64,000 nt of DNA from Shinisaurus crocodilurus (GCA_021292165.1 JAHFWL010000229.1:1-64000); one strand, 5' to 3'. Counted from the stretch's first letter, positions 30,103 to 42,483 are shown. Made by a program: numbers and translations. Notes: generated from the letters alone by a model not told the origin.

Positions 30103-32015
30103 TTGTAGCCAATCAGCCCGCGCTGCTTTTATTGCTTTATTGCTTTTTGAAGTGTCCATCCCACCAGATCAATTTGTCATGGGTTCCTTTGATAGCAAAC
30201 ATTCGAAGCAGTTATAAAATATGTTCAGGCTAATGCTGACATCAGCCCTGAGACACTGAAGAGGGCTTCAGACAAGTCCCTTCATGCATGTGGGGGCAGC
30301 AGGGCTTAGCCCCACCCCTGCCAGTGACATGCCCACCAGTCATGCCCTCTGCCAGACACACATTCAGCAACTGTGAGAAGGGGGCCTAAGTCACATGTAC
30401 TGACGTGTGCATATAAAGCTTGCCATGCCAAGGAGGATCCTGATTGGCCCAGTATCCTGCCTTGCATGGAGAATCCATAAGCACATACATTGGCACATGC
30501 ACAGGGCACCTTCTCATATACACCAAAGATGCAGTCGGCATGGGGCAAGGCTAGTCCACACAGCAGGCGTGGGGCAGTCCACACAGCTGGCAGGGGCTAA
30601 TCCACACAGCAGGGGTGGGGCTTGCCTGCACCGCCCCGATGCTCATGCTTTTAAGATGTGATCAGGTTCATTTGAATCCCCCTTAGGAAAGTTCTTTTTA
30701 AAAAGAACTCATTTTCAGCAGCCACCTAAAGGACCCCAAAGAATTGGTCCAGCATGCTTCCACAGGCAGGGAAGGCACCTCAGCTGGCACAGGCCTTTTT
30801 GCCTTGTCTCAGAGGGCAAAGAAACTTGGAGCAGGGCTTGCTTGGTCTGGTGATTGGTGCTGTCATTTTCAACAATGACTTTCAGGTGTCAGTTGATATG
30901 GACGTGCTTTTTTTTATAGGAATGGTTCTTTCAGGGATGTTTGGATGATCGTTCGTGATATTATTTTACTTAAAATCTTCCCCTGATGACGAAGAGCCCT
31001 AGCTCTTGTTTTCTGCTTGTGGCAGTGAAGCAAGCCTCTGAAACTGATTGGCTGAGCTGCCCTGATGGAATAGAATGTTCACAGTTTGAACGTTCTAACT
31101 GCTTTAGGGAGCACCCACTGCTGGCAGGGCTGATGGCAACCCCTGGCATGCTTGAGAAGCCACTGAAGGACAACATCCATGTTTATTGTTGAGTGGAAAC
31201 CTCTATTTGACTTTTTGCAGAGACTGGAAAATAATGATTTGCTTGTTTGTGGGTTCATGGAATAGTAAGTGAATTTGGGACAACGGGAAGAAAGAGATTT
31301 CTCATTCTGATTATCGAGTAAGAAAAATTATTGTTACCTATCTTAGCTGTAGAAGAAAATCGGAGGTCTATTTTGTTTTGTTAATTGTTATATGTTTGAT
31401 ATTATGTGTTTGTTTCACTTAGAAATAAAATTAAAATTAAAACGAGAAGCTACTGAAGGAAGGGAGCATCAGTGTGGAAAGGGCAAGGGTGTCCTGTCAT
31501 CACCTCCCTTCAGGAAGGAGAGAACCAGACTGTTGGATATGGGGGGCGGGAATTCAAAATGCATGCGGAGGCCCCTTCGATGGCAGCCCAGAACACCATA
31601 GCCATAGACATCATTCGGTGGGGTTTACTCCATAATAAGTGTGTTTAGCATTGCAGCTTTAGGGCCAAACTACACGTTATGTTAAGTGTGCTTTCTAGAA
31701 GAAGCATGCTTCATGCCACAATTCTTTATTCTGAAGGAAAAACAGCCCCGCAGGGGACTTGAAAATTGCCCTCAATTATAATTTGAAGGTGCTATTTGTA
31801 GCAACCGGGGGGAGTGTAGGAGAGGATTTTTGGCAGGAAACTGGCAACAGTATGCTGCACCCCCCAATCCAGATGAGCCCTGCAAGGCCTAGTTTCCATT
31901 GAAAAGCAAAGTAACATGCTTCAATGTGTCATTTGGCCTTTAGACCGAGATGTTGTGATCCAGTTTGTGTCGTATGTGGCTAGCTCACTTGGATGAGGAT
32001 ACTGATCTCTTCTGG
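30103..32015. other. Unassigned stretch with a small minisatellite
   Basis: No gene found. At 30550-30621 a unit of about 24 bp (agtccacacagcaggggtgg-like) is repeated three times. An A-rich segment with aaataaaattaaaattaaaa lies near 31423-31444. Confidence 0.4.
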
Positions 32016-32023
32016 CTCTAACT

Positions 32024-32159
32024 CAGGGCTCTCCAACCTTGCGTCCCCAGATGTTGCTGGCCTACAGCTCCCAGCATACTCAGTCAGCATGGCTAATGGC
32101 AAGGGATTCTGGGAGCTGTAGTCCAGCAACATCTGGGGACGCAAGGTTGGAGAGCCCTG
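32024..32159. mobile_element. hAT foldback MITE, family B, subfamily 2
   Basis: Palindrome from CAGGGCTCTCCAACCTTGCG to its inverse, with gatgttgctggcctacagct. Perfect 8-bp duplication ctctaact (32016-32023 and 32160-32167). A sister copy is at 55702-55839. Confidence 0.9.
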
Positions 32160-32167
32160 CTCTAACT

Positions 32168-33680
32168 GATGGAAGCCATCCAGTTCTATGGGGGCCTGCG
32201 TTAACTCTGCAACATGGATGCTCATTTACATAATGTACGCGAGGATTTCCCTTGCAGGATCATGGCACAGGATATCTGCTCTTTTTGAATATTTGCAACC
32301 TAAATAGCTTACCATTTCAATTCATTTTAGTTTCCAGCCTACTTTTTTTTTTCAAAGTCCTTTTTAAAAGGAAGCATTATTAAAATTCTTACATCCCTGA
32401 GTATAGTATGATTTGCACATGTGAGTGATTGTAATTGCCTGTATCCCAGGGACAATTTTAACAACAAAGTGATTCACCTCAAGGGACTTCCTTCTCTCTT
32501 CCATTAAAAAAAAGAAAAAAGAAAAAGAAAGCAACAACTTTGCGTGTTATGGTTTTTATGATGTGAGTTATAGCTCAATAGGAAATGAACTAAGAATATC
32601 AAACTGCTTTCAGTCAAACAGGGAGTTTCCATATTAAGAGGTACTTTTCTTGGACTATTTGGCCTGCGCTTTTAGTCAGAGACAAGTGGGTCGAAGATTA
32701 CTACATTCCGAAAGGGGAAAGGTCAGCTTTCATTCTGCTGAGCACCAGGAGTCCGTGTGGATTTTAATTGCTCATGTGGCTGTTGCAAATACAGAATATA
32801 AAATGGCCTTAGGAAAACAAGGCACAAGACGCAAGACTTTAGTCCAAGAATAACAAGTTTTGCATTGACTCAGAAATTGTGTGTGTGTGTGTGTATACGC
32901 ACGCACAAGTCTGAGGAACTGGAAACCAGGGGAAGCATTTGCAGACCTAAACACAATGAATAAAGAGCTAGAAATGGAAATGGAAAACCTGTCATCTAAG
33001 GAGTAACTGACATGAGGTGAAGTAATTTCAAGTCCCTTTTGCCCTGTCAATTTCGTACGGGGAAATATGACTATTGAAACTTACCCCCGTGTGGTGACAA
33101 TTCATGTTTCTCTTAGTAGGGGAAAGGATTAGTATTATCTCTAGGAAACAATTTTGGTGCAAAAGTGGGATTTCGGTGGGCCTGATGTACTCCCTCAACC
33201 TTTCAGAAATATTCACCTTCTTGCACTGTTTCATGCCCTTTGGCTGCCTTTCTTGACAATGGGTTCGGTGCCATCAGTGTTCCTTGTTTTGAGAATATGG
33301 CTGTTTCCTTCCTGTTGGCTATGTGATTGCAGCCAATCAGAGATCACATTACCAATGAGATAAAGTCACAATGCTGCATGGCCAATCAGATTTAACTATG
33401 TGAAGTCATGAAGCCAATTCAGAGTAAGGGCAAATCTTCCTGCCATCGCTCTGAATTGGCTTTGTGATTGTGCCATGCAACTAATAAGAATGGCTCTTAC
33501 TCTGAATGGCCAAACACTTTTACCACTCTTCATAGCCTCCCCGCAAATTGCCAAAAGGGGGAGCAGTATCAAATGTTTGTAAAAAGTGCCCCTTGTTTCA
33601 GCTCAATATGGAAAATACGAGCTGCCACCATATTAGGCTGGAAAGATGCACCACATCACACAGAATTCCCCTTCAGTTAC
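32168..33680. other. Unassigned, partly unique sequence
   Basis: No gene recognised. A (GT)n tract is at 32879-32894. Short inverted arms agccaattcagag and ctctgaattggct are at about 33412-33464, within a stretch repeating gccaat(c/t)cagag. Confidence 0.4.
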
Positions 33681-33689
33681 AAGAGCTGT

Positions 33690-33785
33690 CTTACAGCACA
33701 ATCCTATGGAGGTCTACTCAGAAGTAAGATCCATTGTGTTCAATGGACCTTACTTTCAGGTAAGTGTGTATAACATTGCAGCCTT
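33690..33785. mobile_element. gcaatcctatgca-type small repeat
   Basis: cacaatcctatggaggtcta and gtataacattgcagcc form degenerate inverted ends around a palindromic centre (gtaagatccattgtg / caatggaccttac). Confidence 0.55.
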
Positions 33786-33789
33786 GGTA

Positions 33790-35035
33790 TTTAGACTTTA
33801 CATAGCAGAGTGCCAGAAATCCCTGACCAAACAGTAAGTTAGAAAATGTTTAGACAGTCACTTTTCTTTTTCTTTTTCTCCTTTTTAGGCTGTGTACTAT
33901 TAGGATTACATTTCTTCTTTTGAGGAGGGGGTGGTTTAAACAGTGACTATGAATGGTAGAAAGAGATGTAGCTCTTTTAGTGATTCAGTGTCTCAACCCT
34001 TTTCTAAGCAGTCCACAATCGATTTTTTTGTCTTCTCAAAAGTGCTCAAGTGTAAGAGATGGGCTTTACTATCCCGGTTACGAATAGATACTCAGAATTT
34101 GCTGAGGATAGTGAGCCTCCCCCTAGAATGGAAGATGTCCCCATACACCTTCTAAGGCTGAGGGTGTTATGCCTGTGTGTCCATCTCCTCTGATTGACCC
34201 TTCATAGAACTTTTGGAAAAACAGTGTTTCCTGGTGGCTAAATATGACACAAAAACATTTATTCCCGACTTGGAGAAATAGCGAGGAGGACTTATCTAGT
34301 TTCTGCAAATAGTGCAGATCTTGAAGACGTGCATAACAATCTTTCATTGATAAAAAGCTGGCCTGAACTATATTTAATAAAAAAATCAGTTATTAAATAT
34401 TAAGAGGGCAGCAGCATCCAGAGTTCTCACTTTAAGAGGACAGGCAGGTTGGAGAACATTAGGAGCCCGAAGGACGGCAACGTTAAGCTGTAAGAGCACG
34501 ACGATGTATCACTGGTCCGTCGTCACTTTGCAAGAATCAGAGCTGCCACAAGCAAAATTTGAGGTGAATTTGGAGAGTGCTTCTCAGCCAGAACATCTGT
34601 GGGAATGTTGAGCAACGTCCAATAAATACACATAGAATTAAGGGAAGACCTCAGGGAAGTTTTGCGTGTGACAGCCGGACATGCTGTAGAGGTGCTGGGA
34701 GAAGCCAGGTGTGTGGAGGGTGCTGATAGAACCAGACACTGGAGCATCCTCTGGGGTTTGTTCATTGCTGCTGGACAGGAAAATAAAATAAAACAGAACA
34801 TCATGGCCGGATGAGAAGATGACGATGCTTTAATGCTTTCCCACATTCATATCACTCCTGTTCAGGGCAAGGGTGCAGGATGGGATGAAAGAAACGGCCG
34901 TGGGGACTGTGCAAAGACCAGCTGGGCTGGCGGAAATCATGTAGCAGGTGACACGGAAGGAGGCAGAGAGGTTCTGAAAGCAGGAGGCTCTTGGCTTCCC
35001 CAACATGGTGTCCTGCAGATGTGTTGGACTAGCAT
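33790..35035. other. Unassigned sequence
   Basis: No transposon ends, RNA gene or coding domain recognised. Confidence 0.35.
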
Positions 35036-35039
35036 GTTT

Positions 35040-35540
35040 GTCAGTTCATGTAGGAGAAGGCTTTCAGTGGCTACTAGTCCTGATGGCTATATGCTACCTC
35101 CAGTATCAGAGGCAGTATGCCGGTGTACACCAGTTGCTGGGGAACATGGGCGGGAGGGTGTTGTTGCACTCATGTCCTGCTTGTGGGCTTCTCGTGGGCA
35201 ACTGGTTGGCTGCTGTGTGATGAGAATGCTGGACTAGATGGACCCTTGGTCTGATCCAGCAGGGCTCTTCTTATTTATTTATTTATTTATTTATTATATT
35301 TATACCCCGCCTTTTTTCCTGCAAGGAACCCAAGGCGGCTTACATAATCCTCCTCCTCTCCATTTTATCCTCACAACAACCCTGTGAGGTAGGTTAGGCT
35401 GAGAGTCAGTGTCTGGCCCAAAGTCACCCAGTGAGTTTCATGGCCGAGCGGGGACTAGAACCTGGATCTCCCGAGTCCCAGTCCAACACTCTCACCACTA
35501 CACCACACTGGCTCTCTTCTTACATTCTTAATCCTTTTCA
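35040..35540 (+). mobile_element. CR1-like LINE 3' end split by a SINE
   Basis: ggctactagtcctgatggct through gctggactagatggaccctt and ctgatccagcagggctctt match 23770-24290. The end sequence is interrupted by the SINE at 35271-35514 and resumes as tcttcttacattctta. Confidence 0.72.
35271..35514 (-). mobile_element. Sauria-type SINE, copy 4, nested
   Basis: Minus-strand copy with TTTATTTA tail at the left. The direct repeat ctcttctta occurs on both sides (near 35264-35272 and 35512-35522), so it inserted into the 3' octamers of the CR1-like element. Confidence 0.85.
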
Positions 35541-36006
35541 AAACCAAATTGGAACCAAATTCTATTTCTCAAATGCAGTTCTAATAGGTCATGGTCTTGC
35601 CTTAAATACCTCTGGATTCCAGCCATTGCTTCTCTGGGTATATTAGGATGATCAGTCTGTTTTGAAATTATGGTGGACACGGGGCACAAATTGGCGGGAA
35701 GAGCTCCTGCTCATGCCCCATTGAAATGGATGAGAGCTTCCCACTCATTTCAATAGGGCTTGTACAGGGGATCTTCTACTGGTTCATGCCACAGTCACAC
35801 AGCAGCCAACCAGTTGCCCACGAGAAGCCCACAAGCAGGACATGAGTGAAACAACACAACACAAGCAGGCAGCAGGAATGCCTTTTAGCATACTCTCACC
35901 ACTTCTACTTTGTATGAGGAAGTTACTATCAAGAGGACTTTTTGGACTGACTGTGGAAATCTGTGATGTGCTTCAAGGTATGGGAGCTCCAAGCTACAGA
36001 ATAATT

Positions 36007-36008
<2 letters not shown>

Positions 36009-36041
<33 letters not shown>
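36009..36041. repeat. (CA)n microsatellite
   Basis: About 16 CA units. Confidence 0.95.
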
Positions 36042-36044
<3 letters not shown>

Positions 36045-36385
36045 TATCACACCTTCTAATAGCAAACTCAGAGGGTGAGTGCTGACAGAACGGTAGTCAA
36101 AACTGGACCCCTGAGAAACAGGAGCTTCAGCATGCTTGGGAAAATCCTAGGGTTTGCAGAAGTAAAAAAAACCCAAAACCATTAAAAGAAAAGATAAATC
36201 TAAGTGGTCAACCTCTCACCAAAACTGGCCCAATGGGAACCAAACATGCTCAGTAGTCACAAAATGTTGGCTGTCATTTGGAAAAGGAACGCGGAAAACT
36301 CTGGGGAGTGGAATGGGCTCCACTGCTGAAGGAGGAGCACATCGTTGGCTGGCTGGGACCCTGAATAGGAATGGTTCCATTAGAC

Positions 36386-36520
36386 CAGTGTTTCTCAACC
36401 TTGGGTCCCCAGATGTTTTTGGCCTACAACTCCCAGCATGCCCCAGCCAGCTATGCTGGCTGGGGCATGCTGGGAGTTGTAGGCCAAAAACATCTGGGGA
36501 CCCAAGGTTGAGAAACACTG
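36386..36520. mobile_element. hAT foldback MITE, family B, copy 3
   Basis: 135-bp near-perfect palindrome like 14107-14241, ends CAGTGTTTCTCAACC. Perfect 8-bp duplication cattagac (36378-36385 and 36521-36528). Confidence 0.92.
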
Positions 36521-36851
36521 CATTAGACTGAAACGTTTGGTTGCAGACCCTCTTGTCATAATACATACTATTATCATAATGCATAATATCACACAGGAGC
36601 GCAATGCCCACTGTGAGGTCAGCATGGTCCATGTGGGATGGGCCTGAATACTGTAGCGTTCTCAGTGGTGTCTGCCAGTACGGGCCAAGCCACACATCAT
36701 TGTCTGGGATATGGGCAGATTTTGCTCCCACTGCAATGTTGCCCATCAGTGTTTTCCTGTTGTTGATCCGTGACAGCTGATTCAGGTTCCACAAAAGTAT
36801 TGGTAGTGTAATCAGTTCATTAAACATATCCCTGGCAGAGCTTATAGATTT

Positions 36852-37020
36852 TCATAGGTCATAGAGTTGGAAGGGGCCTACAAGGCCATCGAGTCCAACC
36901 CGCTGCTCAATGCAGGAAACCGGAGGAGCGGGGTCTCCCATCCAAGTAACAACCAGGCTTGACCCTGCTTAGCTTTCCACGCCCAGACAAGCTGAGCCAG
37001 CGTGAGCCACAGGCCTGTAT
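36852..37020 (-). mobile_element. 5S rRNA/CR1 chimeric SINE, copy 2
   Basis: Same structure as 19113-19271. On the minus strand: head caggcctgtggctcacgctg, 5S boxes aagctaagcagggtc and tacttggatgggagacc, and CR1 tail ttggactcgatggccttgta. The 5' head (gccacaggcctgtat on the plus strand) is shared with copies 3 and 4. Confidence 0.87.
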
Positions 37021-37034
37021 AGCTTTTTTAATGT

Positions 37035-37190
37035 AGTTGCTAAGGAACATGGAAGGGAGGTTACGAGTGCCTTCATGTCCTGCTTGTGGACTTCTTATAG
37101 GCATTCAGTTGGCCACTGTGGGGACAGAATGCTGCACTAGATAGCTCCCTGCGCTGATCCAATCTGGCTCTTCTTAGGTTCACAGGCCAG
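37035..37190 (+). mobile_element. CR1-like LINE 3' end fragment
   Basis: tgtcctgcttgtggacttct, ggccactgtggggacagaat and gatccaatctggctcttctt match the 23770-24290 family. Confidence 0.6.
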
Positions 37191-37199
37191 CAACAGTCT

Positions 37200-38230
37200 G
37201 AAGGAAGAAACGGAAGGAGGAGTTTGGAGGCTCAGATGTCCCTTAAGGGGGAAGTGAAAAATTAATTCATTCTTCCTGAATACAACACATGCAGAACTTT
37301 AATTCCAACCCCCTACCGAAGTGAATGGGAGCCATTTATTTATATGGGGAAAGTAAAGAGGTACGCTGTGGTACATTTACTGAGGTTTCACAATACCTGT
37401 CCAGTGTGTCTGGTGAACCCAGCATCAGGGGTGATGGGCATGTTTTTATCCCAGAATGCACCTTGTTTATTTTGTCCCAGAGGCTTCAGTGGAAGCCACT
37501 GAAATGGAACCAGCCAGCTCCCATCTGCTTGGCTCCACCCACTCATCTGCATAGCCCCACCCCAGTTTCTGTTCCTTGGAGCGATGGAGTGTTGGGAGTA
37601 CTCAAGTGTGATGGATCCTTGAGCTTTTAACAGCATGACAAAGAGATCAAATGTTGGGAACTGGCTATTATGTATTGAGATCATGTAATAAACAATACGT
37701 TAAAGTATAGCAATCTGGAATATAAACGAGCCAGCTAAATTCAATCTTCAGGGATAGTTCAATAGAAAGTTACCCTGGAAAAATGCAGTGTATCATATTT
37801 CATGCCTTTAATAGGGTTTTCATGATTTTACAAAGTGCTTCGACCAGACAGACTCAGCTGGAGGTTACACAGCGGGAGACCCTAAAAACAGTGCATCTGT
37901 GTTTTTCAACTCCTGCCAAGATCTCTTGAATGTGATCCGGAGTGACTATGCATCTTTGGAATGCACGTTCACTTTTCTCCAGCCTTATCCAAATAATAAT
38001 AAAAAAAAAAAAAGAAAAGAAAAGAAAGGAGTCCTGTGAGAATTCCATATGGAAACACTAAACCAACATTATAAAGGATTTCCTATAAACAAAATTATGG
38101 TCACAAATTTTGGATGTGGACCATGTTGAAAACAAAAGGCCCCTTTGTGTCTCTTTTTTATATAGATGACATATATACATACAGACGCACACATAGTCAT
38201 TGGGAGGTTCACTTAGCCTCCCTTTTCTGA
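37200..38230. other. Unassigned sequence
   Basis: No coding domain or complete repeat recognised. A-rich tract at 37995-38030. Confidence 0.35.
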
Positions 38231-38234
38231 AGAT

Positions 38235-38520
38235 AGTCAAAGTGCTCCTAACAAGAAGAAACTTTAATCGTTCTGTGCATTAAATCCCCTGAAAATAAAT
38301 ATCCAGAGGAACTTCAAAAAAAAATAAAATCCCCCTTAATTAGAATCACATGTGCCATGCTACACATTTCTGGCTGTGGCAGGCAGCCAAGTTGTAATTT
38401 AATGATCTGCCGTAAATATTAGCTATAATGAACAGACTTTGCCTTACACTCCTGTGTGTCAGATAGCAGTACACGTTTATTGTCTGGTTTTGTTCAGGCA
38501 TCAAACCTTTAAGATATTTC
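38235..38520. other. Candidate conserved noncoding element
   Basis: Unique-looking AT-rich segment with words such as gttgtaatttaatgatctgc and cttaattagaatcacatg and no transposon structure. Conservation is not testable here. Confidence 0.25.
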
Positions 38521-38637
38521 CCCCCCCCCCTGCAAATTAAAACAAAAACAAAACAAAACATAGGTCTAGCTCGCCAACAGGAAAAGTGGATGATCATTGC
38601 GGAAAGAGAGAATGACTGCTTCGGTTGGAACCAGATT

Positions 38638-38735
38638 TAGGCTGCAATCCTATGTCCACTTACTTGGAAGTAAGATCCATCGAATTCAGTGGGATTTATT
38701 TCTGAGTAGACATGTATAGGATTGCACTGTCAGTC
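38638..38735. mobile_element. gcaatcctatg-ended foldback
   Basis: Inverted ends ggctgcaatcctatgtccac and catgtataggattgcac around taagatccatcgaattcagt. One of several small copies in the window. Confidence 0.62.
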
Positions 38736-38739
38736 ATGC

Positions 38740-38965
38740 TTATTTTATTTATTTATTTATTTATTTAAAGCATTTATTTACCGCCCATCAGCTAAAAGGC
38801 TCCTTGGGTGGTTTACAAAAACAGTACCAAAAAAACAATAAAAACAACAAAAAATAAACATATTAAAGTACACCAAGCAGTAAAGTAAAAACAAGCAGCC
38901 AAATAAATTCAATCCCGAGGTACAGTGGCGATAATAAAAAGAATAAAAGGAATAAAATTATTTAT
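38740..38965 (-). mobile_element. L2-like LINE 3' tail, minus strand
   Basis: Tail TTATTTATTT at the left, then accgcccatcagctaaaagg and caaataaattcaatcccgag, nearly the same as 26205-26410. Confidence 0.72.
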
Positions 38966-39230
38966 TTATTTAAAACATTTATTTAGAGTAGATGCATTGA
39001 ACTCAATGGGGCTTAACTTAGTGATGACTAACATGTCCCACTGAATTCAGTGGGTCTACCCTAAGCATGAACCAATCTGGATCCAACCCATTCTATTTAA
39101 TCTGTTGCTCTGTTTAAATGTAGCAAAGAGAACATACCTCTGAAAGAAGAAGGTAGAAGAAGAAGGCCAAGACGGAGGAAGTTGCAGAGGGCAGTGAAAT
39201 GTTAAGCAACTGTTGGTGGCTATGTTTCAA

Positions 39231-39640
39231 TGCAAAAAAATATTTGGTTTTAAAAATTTATATAATATAATGATGACACCAACATTGTAGTTACAAATTA
39301 TCACCAGTCAAAAGAAAACAGGAAAAAAGAATGCTTAAAATATTGAGGTACACACAACATGACAACCCAGAGTATGGGTTGAATATAGATTGAGTATGGG
39401 TTGTTGTTGAATCGTGAGTTGTTGTGTTGTGTGAACCCAGCTGTGCTAACAAATCATGGTTTGTTATTAACCACAAACAACCCATGAAGAGAACCCGTGG
39501 TTTGTTGTTAGATTGTGAACTCTGAGTTGTTTGTGGTTAACAAACCATGGTTTGTTAGCATGGCTGGGTTGACACAACACAGTAACCCATGATTCAACAA
39601 CAGCCCATGTTCAACCCATACCCTGGGTTGTCGAACCCAA
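39231..39640. mobile_element. Palindromic AACAACCCATG element, copy 1
   Basis: Rich in inverted motifs (aaccatggtttgtta, aacaacccatg, catgggttgtt). Outer ends tgacaacccagagtatgggt and ccctgggttgtcg. The segment 39233-39593 is almost the same as 41526-41884, including about 115 bp of non-palindromic left flank. Class possibly PIF/Harbinger-like, not proven. Confidence 0.6.
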
Positions 39641-39774
39641 ACCACTGCCTGGTCACTATTAGGGTAGGAAATATAGATCTCTTTCAGGCGGCCAGGGACC
39701 ATTCCGTCTCAGAAGGAGGCATTAATCACCTCCCTGGCCACTTCAAAACCCCAAACAGTGAAAACCCCATCAGA

Positions 39775-40186
39775 GGGCCGGTTCACACGACCCAGGCTGC
39801 AGGCGGGGGAGGCACCACGGGGCGATCCGCGGGGTCCGGTGGGGCGTCGCAGACGACCTGCGCCCCGCACGCATGGGCGGACCCCGGTGGAGCCGGCAGT
39901 CCCCGCACTGCAGTGCGGGCCTCCCAGCGCTAGGGGGCGGGGCCCGGGATGCCCAGAGGGGCCGTTTGGCCCTACGGGATGGAGCGGCAGCAGCTCCGGC
40001 CGCTCTGGGCTGCTGCCTCTGTGCGCCCCCCCGCGGGACAGCCGCCCGCTGTTCACATGGCAGGGTGGTCATGCACGGTAGGGGCTTACCCCTCTACCGA
40101 CCATGGCCACTTTGCGTGCATCCCGCGGGGGCACCCCTGGTCGGACTTCTGCTCCCCCATGTTTCCTGTGTCGTGCGAACATGCCC
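39775..40186. mobile_element. GC-rich inverted-repeat element, copy 2
   Basis: Starts GGGCCGGTTCACACGA, ends TCGTGCGAACATGCCC. Long internal region shared with copy 3. The left arm of the terminal hairpin seen in copies 1 and 3 is deleted here (about 28 bp missing before acttctgctccccc). Non-coding, very CpG-rich. Confidence 0.72.
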
Positions 40187-40189
40187 ACA

Positions 40190-41085
40190 GAATGTCACAA
40201 GAGGGAGATGATATGCTGGCCAAAGTTCTCCTCCTGCAGCTTCAGCCCCACAATGGGCTTTTCATTTGATGTTTGGCAAAAGAAAAGCGAGAACAGGTTC
40301 CACCTCCCGGGTAAGCACACATTTCCCCTGAACCATCATGAAATGGTTTGGGGACAACCCCACCAATTGTGCCCCCCGTTAAATCAATTGTGCAGATTTA
40401 CAAAATGGGCACATTCTCTCCCATTGATTATAGCATGTTTGTTTTTGTGCACATTTTTCAAAACGATGACACTTTTCTCATGCTTATTTTTCAAATGTAC
40501 ACGTGTTGTCGAACTTATTTTTGAGGGCCCGTAAATCACATCGCAAGCATGGAAATGTACAGACTTTGTCTGCAGATTGTGTTTGAGTCCATATTTTGGT
40601 CCAGGAGGTGCAAAATGGGGACATTCTGGTCACACCAAACTACATGAACTACAACTCCCACGATCCCTCACCATTGGCTATACTGGCTAGGACTGATGGG
40701 AGTTATAGGCCAAAATATCTAGACTAGAGGGCCACATTTTTCTCGCCCCTGTCCTATGCTCTTGCAGGAAATAAAGTAGATGTTGCAGAGATGAGGACAC
40801 TGCAAGAAATCCTCCCCATCTTTCCTAATAGATACTTAGGCATCACTTTCTGAGGATGCTTGGGTTGGGCTTAGCTCATTCGGCTTGATTTTCTATACTC
40901 TGCGATAAATGAGAGTGTTATGATGTCAGGGCCTGGAGGAAGGCAAAGAACTGGGATCCTGCCCCAGTTGTCAAGCTGGGTTAGTTTCAGCCCTGGCCAA
41001 GGCTGAAAATCCAGTCTAATATCAAGAGAAACATTCCGCTTTCTCATTGCAGGCCTAGTTTTGATTTCTCGGCTCCCTGGCACAA
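40190..41085. other. Unassigned, with a degenerate foldback
   Basis: At 40636-40737 a decayed family-B-like hairpin is visible (aactacaactcccacgat and ctgatgggagttataggcc). The remainder has no recognisable genes. Confidence 0.45.
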
Positions 41086-41089
41086 GAAG

Positions 41090-41400
41090 GATGTCTCCTT
41101 TAAGATGATCTAGATCTCATCAAGGACCATCGGCTTGGCTTAACGGGTCCTGCCGGTGAGATAAATCGCCTGGCGGAGAGCTGCCTTGGCATTCCGTATA
41201 AAGAATGCTCCCCGAGTCATGCTTTGCTTAGCCTGCTAATCAAAACGTGTCGCTCTGAGCACTTCTCATTTACGGCGGTGCATGAAAATCAAGCTTCATT
41301 ATGGCTGCCTGATGCATTATCAGCCAACAGCCAGATAACGGGCAAAACCCATCACCAAGTTTGGACTTGGAGTGAGCACAGGTCTGAATTGTTATGTAGG
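41090..41400. other. Candidate conserved noncoding element
   Basis: Unique, compositionally balanced block with many sharply defined words (gagataaatcgcctggcgga, ctgatgcattatcagccaac) and no transposon ends or repeats in the window. It resembles vertebrate developmental enhancers in texture only. Confidence 0.3.
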
Positions 41401-41407
41401 GAGGAAA

Positions 41408-41408
<1 letters not shown>

Positions 41409-41475
<67 letters not shown>

Positions 41476-41476
41476 C
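41409..41476. repeat. Compound (AAT)n(AAC)n microsatellite
   Basis: About nine AAT units followed by about thirteen AAC units. Confidence 0.95.
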
Positions 41477-41521
41477 CTAGAGAGATGTAGCTGGTTATTC
41501 ATTAGATGCATTTGGCGTAAT

Positions 41522-41886
41522 TTGCAAAAAAATATTTGGTTTTAAAAATTTACATAATATAATAATGACACCAACATTGTAGTTACAAATTATCACCAGT
41601 CAAAAGAAAACAGGAAAAAAGAATGCTTAAAATATTGAGGTACACACAACATGACAACCCAGAGTATGGGTTGAATATAGATTGAGTATGGGTTGTTGTT
41701 GAATCATGAGTTGTTGGGTTGTGTGAACCCAGCCGTGCTAACAAATCATGGTTTGTTAACCACAAACAACCCATGAAGAGAACCCGTGGTTTGTTGTTAG
41801 ATTGTGAACTCTGAATTGTTTGTGGTTAACAAACCATGGTTTGTTAGCATGGCTGGGTTGACACAACACAGTAACCCATGATTCTG
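41522..41886. mobile_element. Palindromic AACAACCCATG element, copy 2
   Basis: Near-duplicate of 39231-39595 with few differences. It ends at cagtaacccatgatt, after which the two loci diverge. Confidence 0.65.
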
Positions 41887-42154
41887 CCATGATACTGCCA
41901 TGATACTGCCAAATGCAGTAAAGAATACGTTTCAATTAATAAAGTTGGTTGGGCATGGAATTTATCAAAAGCGATGCATGGCATATTGTGGAGATGCTTC
42001 TGGGAGGAAGAAATGGCAACTTGGCTTCTCTGGTTATAGAAAAGGTAGGCAGAACATCGTATGGGCCAAGATCCAAAGAGCTACTGAAAATACACCCAAG
42101 AGCTAGCAGCATTTTTGTCTCCCCTTTTTGAGCAGTAGAACAAAGAAATAGACT

Positions 42155-42483
42155 GGGTTCATTCAACACAAGAACGCACACTCAAGGGTTGAGAATGGTT
42201 GAGAATCGTTGAACCATGGGTTGTTGTTGAAATATGAGTTATCGTGTTGTCTGAACCCAGCTGGGTTAACAAGCCATGGTTTGTTAACCACGAACAACCC
42301 ATGAAGAGAACCCATGGTTTGTTGTTGGGTTGTGAACTGTGGGTTGTTCACCATGGTTCATTATCTTGACTGAGTTCAGACAACATGATAACCCACGTTT
42401 CCACAACAACCCATGGTTCAACGACAACCCACACTCAACCCGTACTCATCCCTTGAGTGTGGGTTTTCATGTTGCCTGAAGCC
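42155..42483. mobile_element. Palindromic AACAACCCATG element, copy 3
   Basis: Full-length inverted structure. Ends gggttcattcaacac...cacactcaaggg and cccttgagtgtggg...gcctgaagcc. Internal arms repeat the gaacaacccatg motif. Confidence 0.7.

Noticed and set aside
36216..36827. 203-codon minus-strand frame
   Set aside because: It passes through the palindromic hAT element at 36386-36520 and has no recognisable protein motif.
39709..40211. Several 100-codon frames on both strands
   Set aside because: Same reason: the CpG-rich element 39775-40186 opens all frames.
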